Assembly: GCF_013403865.1 (NCBI RefSeq)
Contig: NZ_JABFDK010000009.1
Location: forward strand, 62,001-126,000
Reading direction: 5' to 3'
From: Winogradskyella costae
GTDB lineage: Bacteria; Bacteroidota; Bacteroidia; Flavobacteriales; Flavobacteriaceae
DNA: 64,000 nt
Of the stretch, positions 8,443-18,094 are shown piece after piece. The first letter of the stretch is position 1. Every line of letters starts with the position of its first letter. Under the pieces are notes generated by a model that was given only the letters and a program-made list of their open reading frames with translations, ran no database searches and was not told the DNA's origin. The translations under genes and the position numbers were made by a program.

Positions 8443-9867
8443 TTAACAATCTGTTAAATGAACTCCAACGGCCAAACCACCTTCAGAGGTTTCCTTATAC
8501 TTAGAACTCATGTCTTTTGCGGTTTCCCACATGGTTTGAACTACTTTATCTAATGGGACTTTTACGTTTTTGGGATCTGTATCTAAAGCTAATTCGGCAG
8601 CGTTAATAGCTTTAATGGCTCCCATAGAATTGCGTTCTATACACGGTATTTGAACTAAACCACCAATAGGATCACAAGTTAAACCTAAGTGATGTTCCAT
8701 AGCAATTTCTGCAGCAACTAAAACTTGTTCTGGTGTTCCTCCTAATAATTCGGTTAAAGCACCAGCTGCCATGGCAGAGGATACTCCAATTTCGGCCTGG
8801 CAGCCTCCCATAGCAGCACTAATAGTGGCATTCTTTTTAAATATGCTTCCTATTTCACTAGCCACTAAAAGGAATTTTTTAATATGTTCAAAATCCGCTT
8901 CATGATTTTCAATCACTAAGTAATACATTAATACCGATGGAATAACGCCAGCACTTCCGTTCGTAGGAGCGGTTACCACACGACCTAAAGAGGCATTAAC
9001 TTCATTGACTGCTAAAGCAAAACAACTTACCCATTTTAGAATCTGACGAAATTTAACTTCCGTTTTTCTAATGGTTTCTAGCCATTCTTGAGGGTTTTCG
9101 TAAGTATTGTCTCCAATTATATTTTTGTGCATGTCAAAAGCACGGCGTCTTACATTAAGTCCACCTGGTAAATTACCTTCGGTATGGCAACCTGTATACA
9201 TGCATTCTAGCATTGTATTCCAAATGCGTTTTAATTCAAAATCTATTTCAGATTCATCTCTTATCGATTTTTCATTTTCTAAAACGACTCCAGATATTGG
9301 TAGTCGTAATTGCTCGCAAAATTTCAGTAATTCTGTCCCATAAGCGACAGGATAAGGAAAAGTACAGTAGAATATTATTTTGTTTGCTTTAGAGACTTTC
9401 CGTTCTTCTTGCACTACAAAACCGCCACCAATAGAGTAGTAGGTGTATTTGTAATTTCTACCGTTGATTAGCGCTGTAAAAATCATTCCGTTAGAATGAA
9501 AGGGTAGTGCTTTTCTGTTAAAAACAATATTGGATTTAAAATCGAAAGGAATTGCACGTTCATTATTAAACATTAAAACATTGGTAGTTTTAACCTCATC
9601 GATAATGGTGCTAATATCTTCAATAGGCATGCGTTCTGGATCTGCACCTGTCAGGCCTAAGATTACAGCAAAATCAGTAGCGTGACCTTTTCCTGTTAAA
9701 GATAGAGAACCATATAAATCTACGGTTATTTTTTCAACCTTATCAAAACGGTTTTTGTCTTTTAATTCTTTAATCCAACGTTCTGCTGCTCTCCAAGGTC
9801 CTAATGTATGAGAACTTGAAGGGCCTACACCAATTTTTAGCATGTCGAAAACTGAAATACACTCCAT
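8443..9867 (-). CDS. sdaA: L-serine ammonia-lyase, single-chain iron-sulfur type
   Basis: This enzyme deaminates L-serine to pyruvate and ammonia with a 4Fe-4S cluster. The 474-aa protein is the single-polypeptide form. The N-terminal beta domain has [15 protein letters not shown], and the C-terminal alpha domain has [34 protein letters not shown] and [20 protein letters not shown]. These last stretches carry the cysteines expected as cluster ligands. The start fits the family opening (residues [19 protein letters not shown]). It heads a two-gene stretch with the SH3-domain protein gene on the same strand. Confidence 0.95.
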   Translation of the reverse strand: MECISVFDMLKIGVGPSSSHTLGPWRAAERWIKELKDKNRFDKVEKITVDLYGSLSLTGKGHATDFAVILGLTGADPERMPIEDISTIIDEVKTTNVLMFNNERAIPFDFKSNIVFNRKALPFHSNGMIFTALINGRNYKYTYYSIGGGFVVQEERKVSKANKIIFYCTFPYPVAYGTELLKFCEQLRLPISGVVLENEKSIRDESEIDFELKRIWNTMLECMYTGCHTEGNLPGGLNVRRRAFDMHKNIIGDNTYENPQEWLETIRKTEVKFRQILKWVSCFALAVNEVNASLGRVVTAPTNGSAGVIPSVLMYYLVIENHEADFEHIKKFLLVASEIGSIFKKNATISAAMGGCQAEIGVSSAMAAGALTELLGGTPEQVLVAAEIAMEHHLGLTCDPIGGLVQIPCIERNSMGAIKAINAAELALDTDPKNVKVPLDKVVQTMWETAKDMSSKYKETSEGGLAVGVHLTDC

Positions 9868-9936
9868 TTACGAAATCGTTTTTGTTTAAATACAAATATA
9901 GGTAGATGTTAATTCAATGGTGTCAATTTCCGAAAT

Positions 9937-9969
9937 AAAAAAAGCCTGAAAATTGAATCTTCAGGCTTT
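9937..9969 (-). terminator. rho-independent terminator after the collagen-motif lipoprotein gene
   Basis: A ten-base stem AAAGCCTGAA / TTCAGGCTTT (9941-9950 with 9960-9969) encloses a nine-base loop. On the minus strand it is followed by seven T (complement of 9937-9943). It lies just past the stop of the gene at 9992-10528 and separates it from serine dehydratase. Confidence 0.88.
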
Positions 9970-9991
9970 GTGTTTTTCTTTGAAAGTAAGT

Positions 9992-10528
9992 TTATAGTGT
10001 TTCAAACTCTGTTATATGAAATGCTTCTATGACACTGTCTAAGTTTGTAAAATCAATATCAAGGCTATTAACAGGATCTGCAGGTAAAATAACGATTCTA
10101 AAAACTTGGTTTTGAGTAAAACCAGCATCTAAAGTTGAAAGATTAAAGTTTCCATCTATTAACAATTTAACATCAGCAAAAGTATGATTAAATACGTATT
10201 GAATAATATCAGTGTCGTTAAGAAAGAAGTTTTGAGGAAGCGGCGACCATGCATCAGTGTCTTGTCCATCAATAGTTACTACTTCATCTAATCTATAAAC
10301 TAAAACAACATCGCTATCTAGTAAGTCATAAGGCAAAGCTACAATTACTTCCTGAAGACCTGTATCGTTATCGTATTGAAAATTAATTGGCGATACCTCA
10401 AATGACTGAGCAGCATATTCATCTGCTGGTATACCTGGTGCACCATCAAAACCAGGAGGGCCTTGATCTCCTGTACAAGAGGTTAATATAAAGGTAAGGG
10501 CAAATAATAAAGAGGTTATTTTTTTCAT
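9992..10528 (-). CDS. lipoprotein with short collagen-like motif
   Basis: The 178-aa protein has a lipoprotein signal (LTFILTSC, lipidated Cys at about residue 18). Directly after it comes a very short Gly-X-Y run (GDQGPPGFDGAPG), which many Bacteroidota surface proteins carry near the N-terminus. The remaining 140 residues are acidic and of unknown function, with VVLVYRLDEVV and FADVKLLIDGNFN. It is bounded by good terminators on both sides (9937-9969 and 10646-10676), so it is transcribed alone. It is probably a small outer-membrane lipoprotein. Confidence 0.78.
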   Translation of the reverse strand: MKKITSLLFALTFILTSCTGDQGPPGFDGAPGIPADEYAAQSFEVSPINFQYDNDTGLQEVIVALPYDLLDSDVVLVYRLDEVVTIDGQDTDAWSPLPQNFFLNDTDIIQYVFNHTFADVKLLIDGNFNLSTLDAGFTQNQVFRIVILPADPVNSLDIDFTNLDSVIEAFHITEFETL

Positions 10529-10645
10529 GATGATATAAAATTTAATTAATTACTAATGTATTGCTATTTGTTATCAAACAACATGCCCTTTTAGATATTA
10601 TTAAGATTTAACTTTCAAATAAAAATTGAATGGAATTATTACAAT

Positions 10646-10676
10646 AAAAAAAGCACCTTCAATTGAAGGTGCTTTT
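10646..10676 (-). terminator. rho-independent terminator after the T9SS cargo gene
   Basis: This is a perfect 28-base palindrome: AAAAGCACCTTCAA (10649-10662) with TTGAAGGTGCTTTT (10663-10676). An A run upstream on the plus strand (10646-10652) becomes a T run on the minus strand. It lies 22 bases past the stop of the large secreted protein gene. Confidence 0.88.
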
Positions 10677-10697
10677 CATGGACATAAATTAGCAGAT

Positions 10698-13600
10698 TTA
10701 TTTGATTAAAAGCTTAAAGCTTTCACCATTTTTTGTTATCAAGATATAGGTACCAGCAGTTAAAGTTGGCAATTGAAAATCCATTGTATTTTCTTTAGAC
10801 ACTATTTCACGACCTTGAAGATCAAATAGTGAAACAGATACCGTTTTATTAAAGTATACTGTTTGGTTAGATTTTGAAGGATTAGGAAACATTTTTAAAG
10901 CTTCAGACTGTAAAGTAAATTCATCAGCACTTAAAGAGTTATTATTAAGTGCATAGAAGCTTAATGTAGAACTTACTTCGTTTGCCATAATTACTAAGCC
11001 AGTATCATTAGGACTATGTTCTGGAGTCACATATATTATGCCTTCAGGACCTAAATCACCACCTTCATCGTCACCTAAATCTCTATTGTTAATGTACTTT
11101 TCAAAAACAGCATTGTTAGGATCAGTAATGTTATAGGTCATAAAACCACCAACACGTTCTAAAGTGATAAACGCATAAACCTGACCATCAATTTCTGTAA
11201 TAGTGACACCTTCTGGCTCAGGACCTTTATTGTCACTTCTGTTTTTAAAGTTGTTATTACTGTTACTCGCGTTAAATAAACCTCCATAAGTTGGGTCATT
11301 TGCAGTAATACGTTCAAAGTCATCACCACTATCAAAAACCAATGCACCTGTGGCTGTATTCCAAATACTAAAAGAACGTGAACCTAACACATGAATTTCG
11401 TCAAAATCACCATCATCATCTAAATCACCATTAACGTTTGTAACAGTTAATCGTCCTAAGTTGCTATCTAATTGTAAGAATTCAGCATTAGGAAAAACTG
11501 TTGGATCTAAGTTTAAATCGCTTACGCGCTCTTCTTCTTCAAATGTGTCGTATTCTCTAGCATCACCTTCATTGGCCGTTACTAAATAAGTCACACCTCC
11601 CACTTCGTAAGACGCCATAGCATCTGGCATGTACATTCCTTTTACAGGCCAATTCGCTAAGAAAATAAAGTCCGTATCATCAGAAGCATCTAATGTGTTT
11701 CCTGCTAAAGCATGATCTTTTAAACCTAATGGTAATATAGATGTAATACTGTTTGTTCTTAAGTCGATAACTCCAATAGCATTGTTTTCTTGAAGCGTTA
11801 CATAAGCCGTTTGTGAATCACTTGAGAATGAAATGTATTCTGGTTCTAAGTCTTGAGATACTGAAGCATTTGGGCCAAATATTCTAACACCTGCAGCTTG
11901 TAATGAGGCCAATTGACTATCAAAACTGTTAAAGTTGATACTTGTAACATCCGCTTGAGAAATATTTCCTAGTCCTCCAGTAACATCTATAACGGAAATA
12001 CTGCCTTCAGGATCTACAGAATAATCATCATTTGGTTGGCCTTCGTTAGCGATCAAAAGTTTTGTGCCATCAGGAGTGAATCCTACCATATCAGGAAGAT
12101 TTCCAGCGGTTACGGTCGATAAGATTGTGCCATTAATATCGCAAAATACAACAACACCATCTTCTAAAGGTCCTTTTGAAATCCCAAGAGCGACGATATT
12201 ATTCATGTAAGCCACACTTGTAGGATCACCATAGGTCGATAAATCGATAGCACTGATTGTAGAAATGGCATTGATATCAGAGAAGTCGATTATCTCTAAT
12301 TTCTGAGCTATTGAATTTAAAACGAATAGACGTTCTGAAACCGGATCGTGAGCCACAATCTCTGCAGAACCTGCACCATCTACTAAATAACTAGATAAAT
12401 AAGTAATATCTAAAAGATCAGCTGCCGCAGGTGTCGCCGTATCATTATCTATAATATAAACTCCTGTAGTTTCATAAGCACCTAAAGTACCATTAATAGG
12501 ATTTGAAAGCCTTAAAATGAAAAGTTCATCCATTTCTGCTAGAGCATCATCAACAAGAGGAATTGTTATTGAAATTGCATCTGTAAAATTAGCAGGAAAA
12601 TCTATGGTTTGGTTTGTAAAAGTAAAATCATCAGTTTCTGTAGCTGTTAATAATTCGGTAACTAAACTAACATCTATTGAAACGATGTTAGCAGTAGATG
12701 CAGATAACTCTATTGAAACCTCAAGGCTAGTTCCATCTTCACTAATAACATAAGTACTTTCGGCAAAACTAATCTGTGGAGTCACATTGATAATAGGACT
12801 ATAAGTTCCTGGTGAGGCATAAACATTGTCACCAAGAGATGGGCCAACTAAGCTCGTTGCAGGCAACCAATTAGTACCTTGGTTAAAATCTCCTTCAGGA
12901 TTCACTAATTCTAAAGAAGGGCCATCACCATCTGCAGTGGTTGGCCAAGGAGCATCATCGCTATATTCAACTTGAGATATGACAGTGCCTTCAGAATTTT
13001 TAATTTCTAATAATTCACCACCATTACCTAAAGCGTTAGAAATAGCCTGTGGCATATCTAAAAATGTCACTCCGTAAAAGGCATCGGCAGAAGCTTTGTC
13101 AGTTGCTAATAAAACAATGCCTTCTGGAGCCAATGTCATTTCAGGAAATGTAAAAAAGAAATTACCTTCATCATTAACTGTTATACCACCTAAATTAACT
13201 GAAGTATCACTATGATTATAGATCTCTAAAAACTCTAACGCATTAGAGTCATCAGAAGGAGCGTTATACATAATTTCAGTAATGATTAAACCAGTGGTTA
13301 ATGCATTGTAATAAAAAGCATCACTCACATAAGCTGTAGTTTGTGTATTTGCATATGTATCTTCAAGATTGTTAATGCTAACGTTATAAGCTAAACCTTC
13401 AGTTAAAGCTGAATGTGTAAGAGTTGCTGTTAACGAGGTGTTGTCATAAACAACTGAATTAATTGTTAAAGCAGGACTAAAAGCATAATTAGCCATAGCT
13501 TCTGCTGTAGTTTGTGTGACCGCTTCAGTAAACACAACTTCTGTAGTCGTCTGATTTAATGAATATACGTTAGCAACATTAGGCGGGTTAGTATCTGTCG

Positions 13601-14237
13601 TTGCGATTATAAACGGAGTCGTATCAAAAGGTAAAATAGCTGTGTCTTCAAAGTTATAATTGCTCATGTCATTTAGATTAACAATATAACCGTTAGCTGT
13701 GTAACCTGTTCTTGGTCCATTGTAAACAGCTAAAGACGTTCCGTTCGCATATGTTAAGGCAGTAGAACCTTCGGTAAGTCCTGTACCTGTTAGTCCTGTG
13801 CCAGCACCATCATCGTAAGCAGAGGATGAATTGGCAACAGCCGTAATAAAAGTCGTTGGTGTATCTATATCTGTACCTTGGTATACAAATATGGCTTCTG
13901 CTGAGGCTGAAATTCCACCAGGTTCCCCAACAATAGTTCCGTGTGACACGCTTGGTATGTCACTAATAGTATAAAATGTAATAATTGTTCCGGCATTAAT
14001 TATATTTGTGCCTGTTTGCCATTCGTAATTAGCTTCACCAGAATTAAACTCAGTACCTGTCCATTCTTTATCAGAAAAATAAATAATGCTATTTGCTGGT
14101 ATATCAACAAATGTAACCATAGCAAAATCATCATCGTCATTGGCATGAAAAGCAGTAAACGCCATGTCTCCAGTGCTTAATTGAGCACTAGCAAAACAGG
14201 TAAAAAAGATAAAAAATAAATGTAAAGTGTGTTTCAT
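10698..14237 (-). CDS. large secreted choice-of-anchor-I protein with T9SS sorting domain
   Basis: The 1179-aa multi-domain protein is exported by Sec (signal peptide residues 1-18) and then by the type IX system. Suggested layout: an N-terminal beta domain (about 20-210), an SbsA-like Ig domain (about 213-310, PPNVANVYSLNQTTTEVVF), a lamin-tail domain (about 318-450, LIITEIMYNAPSDDSNALEF), and a Calx-beta domain (about 488-600, ending VYIIDND). A beta-propeller-like choice-of-anchor-I region follows (about 620-1095), with EGSISVIDV, SFSIWNTATG, and GPEPEGVTI. The C-terminal T9SS type A domain reads KMFPNPSKSNQ and GTYILITKNG. The choice-of-anchor-I region resembles esterase-like or alkaline-phosphatase-like extracellular proteins. 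The substrate is unknown. The gene stands alone on its strand and is well terminated. Confidence 0.85.
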   Translation of the reverse strand: MKHTLHLFFIFFTCFASAQLSTGDMAFTAFHANDDDDFAMVTFVDIPANSIIYFSDKEWTGTEFNSGEANYEWQTGTNIINAGTIITFYTISDIPSVSHGTIVGEPGGISASAEAIFVYQGTDIDTPTTFITAVANSSSAYDDGAGTGLTGTGLTEGSTALTYANGTSLAVYNGPRTGYTANGYIVNLNDMSNYNFEDTAILPFDTTPFIIATTDTNPPNVANVYSLNQTTTEVVFTEAVTQTTAEAMANYAFSPALTINSVVYDNTSLTATLTHSALTEGLAYNVSINNLEDTYANTQTTAYVSDAFYYNALTTGLIITEIMYNAPSDDSNALEFLEIYNHSDTSVNLGGITVNDEGNFFFTFPEMTLAPEGIVLLATDKASADAFYGVTFLDMPQAISNALGNGGELLEIKNSEGTVISQVEYSDDAPWPTTADGDGPSLELVNPEGDFNQGTNWLPATSLVGPSLGDNVYASPGTYSPIINVTPQISFAESTYVISEDGTSLEVSIELSASTANIVSIDVSLVTELLTATETDDFTFTNQTIDFPANFTDAISITIPLVDDALAEMDELFILRLSNPINGTLGAYETTGVYIIDNDTATPAAADLLDITYLSSYLVDGAGSAEIVAHDPVSERLFVLNSIAQKLEIIDFSDINAISTISAIDLSTYGDPTSVAYMNNIVALGISKGPLEDGVVVFCDINGTILSTVTAGNLPDMVGFTPDGTKLLIANEGQPNDDYSVDPEGSISVIDVTGGLGNISQADVTSINFNSFDSQLASLQAAGVRIFGPNASVSQDLEPEYISFSSDSQTAYVTLQENNAIGVIDLRTNSITSILPLGLKDHALAGNTLDASDDTDFIFLANWPVKGMYMPDAMASYEVGGVTYLVTANEGDAREYDTFEEEERVSDLNLDPTVFPNAEFLQLDSNLGRLTVTNVNGDLDDDGDFDEIHVLGSRSFSIWNTATGALVFDSGDDFERITANDPTYGGLFNASNSNNNFKNRSDNKGPEPEGVTITEIDGQVYAFITLERVGGFMTYNITDPNNAVFEKYINNRDLGDDEGGDLGPEGIIYVTPEHSPNDTGLVIMANEVSSTLSFYALNNNSLSADEFTLQSEALKMFPNPSKSNQTVYFNKTVSVSLFDLQGREIVSKENTMDFQLPTLTAGTYILITKNGESFKLLIK

Positions 14238-14392
14238 AATTTTTGGTTGTTTTAAGTTCTTGTAAAACTATTAACCATACGTGACTTGATTATAAGCTCA
14301 GTATTATTAAAGAATGAAGAAATTTTTAATAAGGTTATGTAGACGTATTCTTAATGTTGTGTAGTGCGTTATCTCTTAACAATTTATTAAAG

Positions 14393-14432
14393 TGACATCA
14401 TGTCATATTTTTTGTCATGGCATAATCATTGA
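14393..14432 (+). promoter_or_regulatory. palindromic TGACA/TGTCA elements upstream of dnaK
   Basis: TGACA-TCA-TGTCA (14393-14405) is a perfect inverted repeat. Another TGTCA (14413-14417) follows within TGTCATGGCA, and TTGAC ends the cluster near 14432. It lies 77-116 bases before the dnaK start. It is not a CIRCE element, and no recognised heat-shock promoter was identified. This is an operator candidate only. Confidence 0.35.
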
Positions 14433-14471
14433 CTAATATATACCGAGTTTAAAAAAGTAATAACACGATAC

Positions 14472-14489
14472 TTTCCGTGAAAGCGGAAA
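14472..14489 (+). promoter_or_regulatory. small hairpin in the dnaK leader
   Basis: TTTCCG (14472-14477) pairs with CGGAAA (14484-14489) around a six-base loop, 20 bases before the dnaK ATG. It is the only GC-containing stem in this AT-rich leader. It could affect transcript stability or translation; this is inference. Confidence 0.35.
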
Positions 14490-14508
14490 ACAAATAACAA
14501 ATATAATT

Positions 14509-16422
14509 ATGAGTAAGATTATTGGAATTGATTTAGGTACAACCAACTCTTGTGTTTCTGTAATGGAAGGTAATGAGCCAGTTGTAATCCCAAACGCTGA
14601 AGGTAAAAGAACAACACCTTCGGTTATCGCTTTCGTAGAAGGTGGTGAAATTAAAGTTGGAGATCCAGCAAAGAGACAAGCGGTTACTAACCCAACAAAA
14701 ACAGTTTATTCTATTAAACGTTTTATGGGTAACAAGTATTCTGAGTCTACAAAAGAAGCAGAGCGTGTACCATATACTGTTGTGAAAGGTGACAATGATA
14801 CGCCAAGAGTGGATATTGATGGTCGTTTATATACACCTCAAGAATTATCTGCTATGATTCTTCAAAAAATGAAGAAAACTGCTGAAGATTATTTAGGTCA
14901 AGATGTGACTGAAGCTGTAATTACAGTGCCAGCATATTTTAACGATGCACAACGTCAGGCTACAAAAGAAGCTGGTGAGATTGCAGGACTTAAAGTTCGT
15001 AGAATTATAAACGAACCTACAGCTGCAGCATTGGCTTATGGAATGGACAAAAAAGGTATTGACCAAAAAATCGTAGTATTTGATTTTGGTGGAGGAACAC
15101 ATGATGTATCTATCCTAGAATTGGGTGATGGTGTATTTGAAGTTTTATCTACAGATGGTGATACTCACTTAGGTGGAGATGATGTTGACGAACGTATTAT
15201 CGATTGGTTAGCTGAAGAATTTATCGCTGATGAGTCTATGGATTTACGTAAAGACCCTATGGCTTTACAACGTCTAAAAGAAGCAGCTGAAAAAGCGAAG
15301 ATTGAATTATCATCTTCTGCACAAACTGAAATCAACTTACCTTACGTTACAGCAACAGCTAGCGGACCAAAACACTTAGTACGTACTTTAACACGTTCTA
15401 AATTTGAGCAGTTAATTGATGATTTAATTAAACGTACTATTGAGCCATGTGCTTCTGCATTAAAAGCAGCAGGTTTATCAAAATCTGATATTGACCAAGT
15501 TATTTTAGTTGGTGGTTCTACACGTATTCCTGCAGTTGTAAACGCAGTTGAGGCTTTCTTCGGAAAAGCTCCAAGTAAAGGTGTGAATCCTGATGAGGTT
15601 GTATCTTTAGGTGCAGCAATTCAAGGTGGTGTATTAAGTGGTGATGTAAAAGATGTTCTTTTATTAGACGTTACTCCATTATCATTAGGTATCGAAACTA
15701 TGGGTAATGTAATGACGAAGTTAATTGAGTCTAACACTACGATTCCTACAAAGAAATCGCAAGTATTCTCAACAGCAGCAGACAATCAGCCATCAGTAGA
15801 GATTCACGTTTTACAAGGTGAGCGTCCAATGGCAGCAGATAACAAAACGATTGGTCGTTTCCACTTAGACGGAATTCCACCATCAAGAAGAGGAACACCT
15901 CAAATTGAAGTAACGTTTGATATTGATGCTAATGGTATTATTAAAGTATCTGCTACAGATAAAGCAACAAACAAAACTCAAGATATCAGAATTGAAGCGT
16001 CATCTGGATTAACTGAAGAGGAAATTCAAAAGATGAAAGCTGATGCAGAGGCAAACGCTGAGTCAGATGCTAAAGCAAAAGAGACTGCTGATAAATTGAA
16101 TGAGGCAGATGCTATGATTTTTCAAACTGAAAGCCAGTTGAAAGAATTCGGTGATAAATTATCAGATGATAAGAAAGCGCCAATTGAGTCGGCTCTTGAA
16201 GAATTGAAAGCAGCATATGAAACAAAAGATATCGCTGTGATTGCACCTGCTTTAGATAAAATCAACGAAGCATGGAAAGTAGCAAGTGAAGAAATGTATA
16301 AAGCACAAGCAGAAGGTGGAGCCCCAGAAGGTGGACCAACTGACGCAGGTGCAGGTGCAAAAGGACAAGCTGCTGATGATAGTAGTGATGTTGAAGATGT
16401 AGACTTCGAAGAAGTTAAGTAA
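14509..16422 (+). CDS. dnaK: molecular chaperone DnaK (Hsp70)
   Basis: DnaK is the ATP-driven cytoplasmic Hsp70 that binds unfolded segments with DnaJ and GrpE. At 637 residues it has the usual length. Conserved blocks are [18 protein letters not shown] (phosphate 1), [56 protein letters not shown] (phosphate 2), and [13 protein letters not shown]. The linker [18 protein letters not shown] leads to the substrate-binding domain and the acidic tail [17 protein letters not shown] instead of the commoner GGGTFD is a local variant, probably lineage-specific. dnaJ and grpE are not adjacent. The leader contains palindromic elements and a small hairpin. A terminator lies at 16546-16580. Confidence 0.98.
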   Translation: MSKIIGIDLGTTNSCVSVMEGNEPVVIPNAEGKRTTPSVIAFVEGGEIKVGDPAKRQAVTNPTKTVYSIKRFMGNKYSESTKEAERVPYTVVKGDNDTPRVDIDGRLYTPQELSAMILQKMKKTAEDYLGQDVTEAVITVPAYFNDAQRQATKEAGEIAGLKVRRIINEPTAAALAYGMDKKGIDQKIVVFDFGGGTHDVSILELGDGVFEVLSTDGDTHLGGDDVDERIIDWLAEEFIADESMDLRKDPMALQRLKEAAEKAKIELSSSAQTEINLPYVTATASGPKHLVRTLTRSKFEQLIDDLIKRTIEPCASALKAAGLSKSDIDQVILVGGSTRIPAVVNAVEAFFGKAPSKGVNPDEVVSLGAAIQGGVLSGDVKDVLLLDVTPLSLGIETMGNVMTKLIESNTTIPTKKSQVFSTAADNQPSVEIHVLQGERPMAADNKTIGRFHLDGIPPSRRGTPQIEVTFDIDANGIIKVSATDKATNKTQDIRIEASSGLTEEEIQKMKADAEANAESDAKAKETADKLNEADAMIFQTESQLKEFGDKLSDDKKAPIESALEELKAAYETKDIAVIAPALDKINEAWKVASEEMYKAQAEGGAPEGGPTDAGAGAKGQAADDSSDVEDVDFEEVK

Positions 16423-16545
16423 GTAGAGAACTAAAATATGTTTTAGGCATATTTTGAGAGAATTACTTATCCCAAACTTGTTTTGGAATGTCAACACCAA
16501 TTAAAGTCAGAAGCTTTAAGAAGCTAAAGACTGAAATTATATAGT

Positions 16546-16580
16546 AAAAAACGTAATCATTAATTTGATTGCGTTTTTTT
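16546..16580 (+). terminator. rho-independent terminator after dnaK
   Basis: Arms AAAAAACGTAATCA (16546-16559) and TGATTGCGTTTTTT (16566-16579) pair with one G-U and a six-base loop, and end in a run of seven T. It lies about 124 bases after the dnaK stop. Confidence 0.85.
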
Positions 16581-16660
16581 GTTTTATAATACCATATTCC
16601 TAAGGTCTCATTAAAAACATTGTCATTTAGTTTCGTACTTTCGAAGCCTAAAATATAAGC

Positions 16661-17890
16661 ATGTCTTTTTCATATCAAATACCTTCTAATTACGTACCAA
16701 AACGATTAGCTGTAAAGCTTAATGCAAAAGGCGAACAATTCGTTGTTAAAGGCCATCCTTGGGTGTTTTCTAATAGTATTGTGAAAATAAATGACGAAGC
16801 TGAAACAGGTGATTTAGCCATAATTTTTAGCAAGAATAAAAACAAAGTTGTTGGCTTAGGGTTATATGATGCTGATTCTCCAATCCGTATTAAGATTATC
16901 CACAATGCTGACATTAAAGTTGAGGTTAATGCTGCTTTTTTTCATCATAAAATAGAATTGGCTTTTGAGAAACGTTCAGAATTACTTCAAACGAATACCA
17001 ATAGCTACCGACTTTTATTTGGTGAGAATGATGGTTTTCCTGGACTTATAGCTGATGTATACAATAGGGTTTTAGTTGTAAAAGTGTATTCTGAAATATG
17101 GTTGCCGTATTTAGAGTCTATTTTAAAAAGTTTACAACAAATTTCAAAAGCGGAAACCATGGTAATGCGTTTGAGTAGAGGTCTTCAAAATAGTGCTAAA
17201 CATGCTTTAAAAGATGGAGAAGTCATTTACGGTACGTTAGATAATGAGGTCGTTAAATTTATTGAGCATGGTGTCAATTTTTCTGCCAACGTTATAAAAG
17301 GTCATAAAACAGGCTATTTCTTAGATCATAGGGATAATAGAAGACGAGTAGGAGAATTGAGTAAAGGTAAATCGGTTTTAGATGTGTTTTCTTACGCTGG
17401 TGGCTTTTCAGTACACGCTTTGGCAAAGGGAGCAACCGATGTCACAAGTTTAGATATTAGTAAGCAAGCGTTAGATATGGCTCGCGAAAATGGAAAGTTA
17501 AATGCGTATTCAGGTCAACATAAAACTATTTCTGGAGATGCATTTGCAGAAATGAAGACCTTAATAGCAAAAGGTAAAACTTTTGATGTGGTTGTGATAG
17601 ATCCACCTAGTTTTGCAAAGCAACAATCTGAGATTGATTTAGCGAAAAAGAAATATGCACAACTAGCCGAACTAGGTGAGCAGCTGACTGCTAAAAATGG
17701 ACTTTTAGTTTTAGCATCGTGTTCTTCGAGAGTATTGGCACAAGCTTTCTTTGATTTGAATTCTCAAGTCTTAAATTCTCAATCGCGACTTTTTGAAACG
17801 GAATTAAAAACTAAACACGATAGTGATCACCCAATAGCATTTCCCGAGGGCGCCTATTTAAAATGTGGCTATTATCGATTTTTGGAATAA
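16661..17890 (+). CDS. RlmI-like class I SAM-dependent rRNA methyltransferase
   Basis: The 409-aa protein has an N-terminal PUA domain (about residues 15-95, GHPWVFSNSI), an EEHEE-like middle part (LLFGENDGFPGLIADVY), and a C-terminal Rossmann methyltransferase. The SAM-binding motif is VLDVFSYAGGFSVHALAKGA. The catalytic motif is VVIDPPSFAK, and a downstream Cys in LVLASCSS fits the RlmI type, which makes 5-methylcytosine at position 1962 of 23S rRNA. GHKTGYFLDHRDNRRRV precedes the fold and is characteristic. The exact target in this organism is inferred from family. It is probably a single-gene transcript, with the dnaK terminator upstream. Confidence 0.9.
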   Translation: MSFSYQIPSNYVPKRLAVKLNAKGEQFVVKGHPWVFSNSIVKINDEAETGDLAIIFSKNKNKVVGLGLYDADSPIRIKIIHNADIKVEVNAAFFHHKIELAFEKRSELLQTNTNSYRLLFGENDGFPGLIADVYNRVLVVKVYSEIWLPYLESILKSLQQISKAETMVMRLSRGLQNSAKHALKDGEVIYGTLDNEVVKFIEHGVNFSANVIKGHKTGYFLDHRDNRRRVGELSKGKSVLDVFSYAGGFSVHALAKGATDVTSLDISKQALDMARENGKLNAYSGQHKTISGDAFAEMKTLIAKGKTFDVVVIDPPSFAKQQSEIDLAKKKYAQLAELGEQLTAKNGLLVLASCSSRVLAQAFFDLNSQVLNSQSRLFETELKTKHDSDHPIAFPEGAYLKCGYYRFLE

Positions 17891-18031
17891 TTCAATTATT
17901 GGTTAACTTATGATAGAATGACCTAATTAAGATTTCACAATTCCGAGGGCTAATTTTATTTTTATCCTAATAATGACTAGATTTATTTCATAATTCGTAA
18001 TTAACTGCTATGCATGCATAATAAATTACTT

Positions 18032-18039
18032 TATATTTG
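18032..18039 (+). promoter_or_regulatory. candidate -7 element upstream of nitronate monooxygenase gene
   Basis: TATATTTG matches the Bacteroidota housekeeping -7 consensus TAnnTTTG. It lies 55 bases before the ATG at 18095. A clear -33 TTG is not seen at the usual spacing. Confidence 0.35.
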
Positions 18040-18094
18040 TAATCATATCATTTAAGTGATATTAATATGTTTTTCATTTTATTAGCAAAAAACT

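Noticed and set aside
14417..14432. Sigma-54-like TGGCAT-N5-TTGA before dnaK
   Set aside because: Spacing fits, but the conserved C after TTG is missing and the -24 box has a mismatch as well. Too weak for a call.
14893..15102. Minus-strand frame within dnaK
   Set aside because: Lies wholly inside a highly conserved gene and has no protein-like pattern.
16252..16500. Open frame on the minus strand across the end of dnaK
   Set aside because: It is antisense to the dnaK tail, cysteine-rich and with no family features; a shadow of the coding strand.
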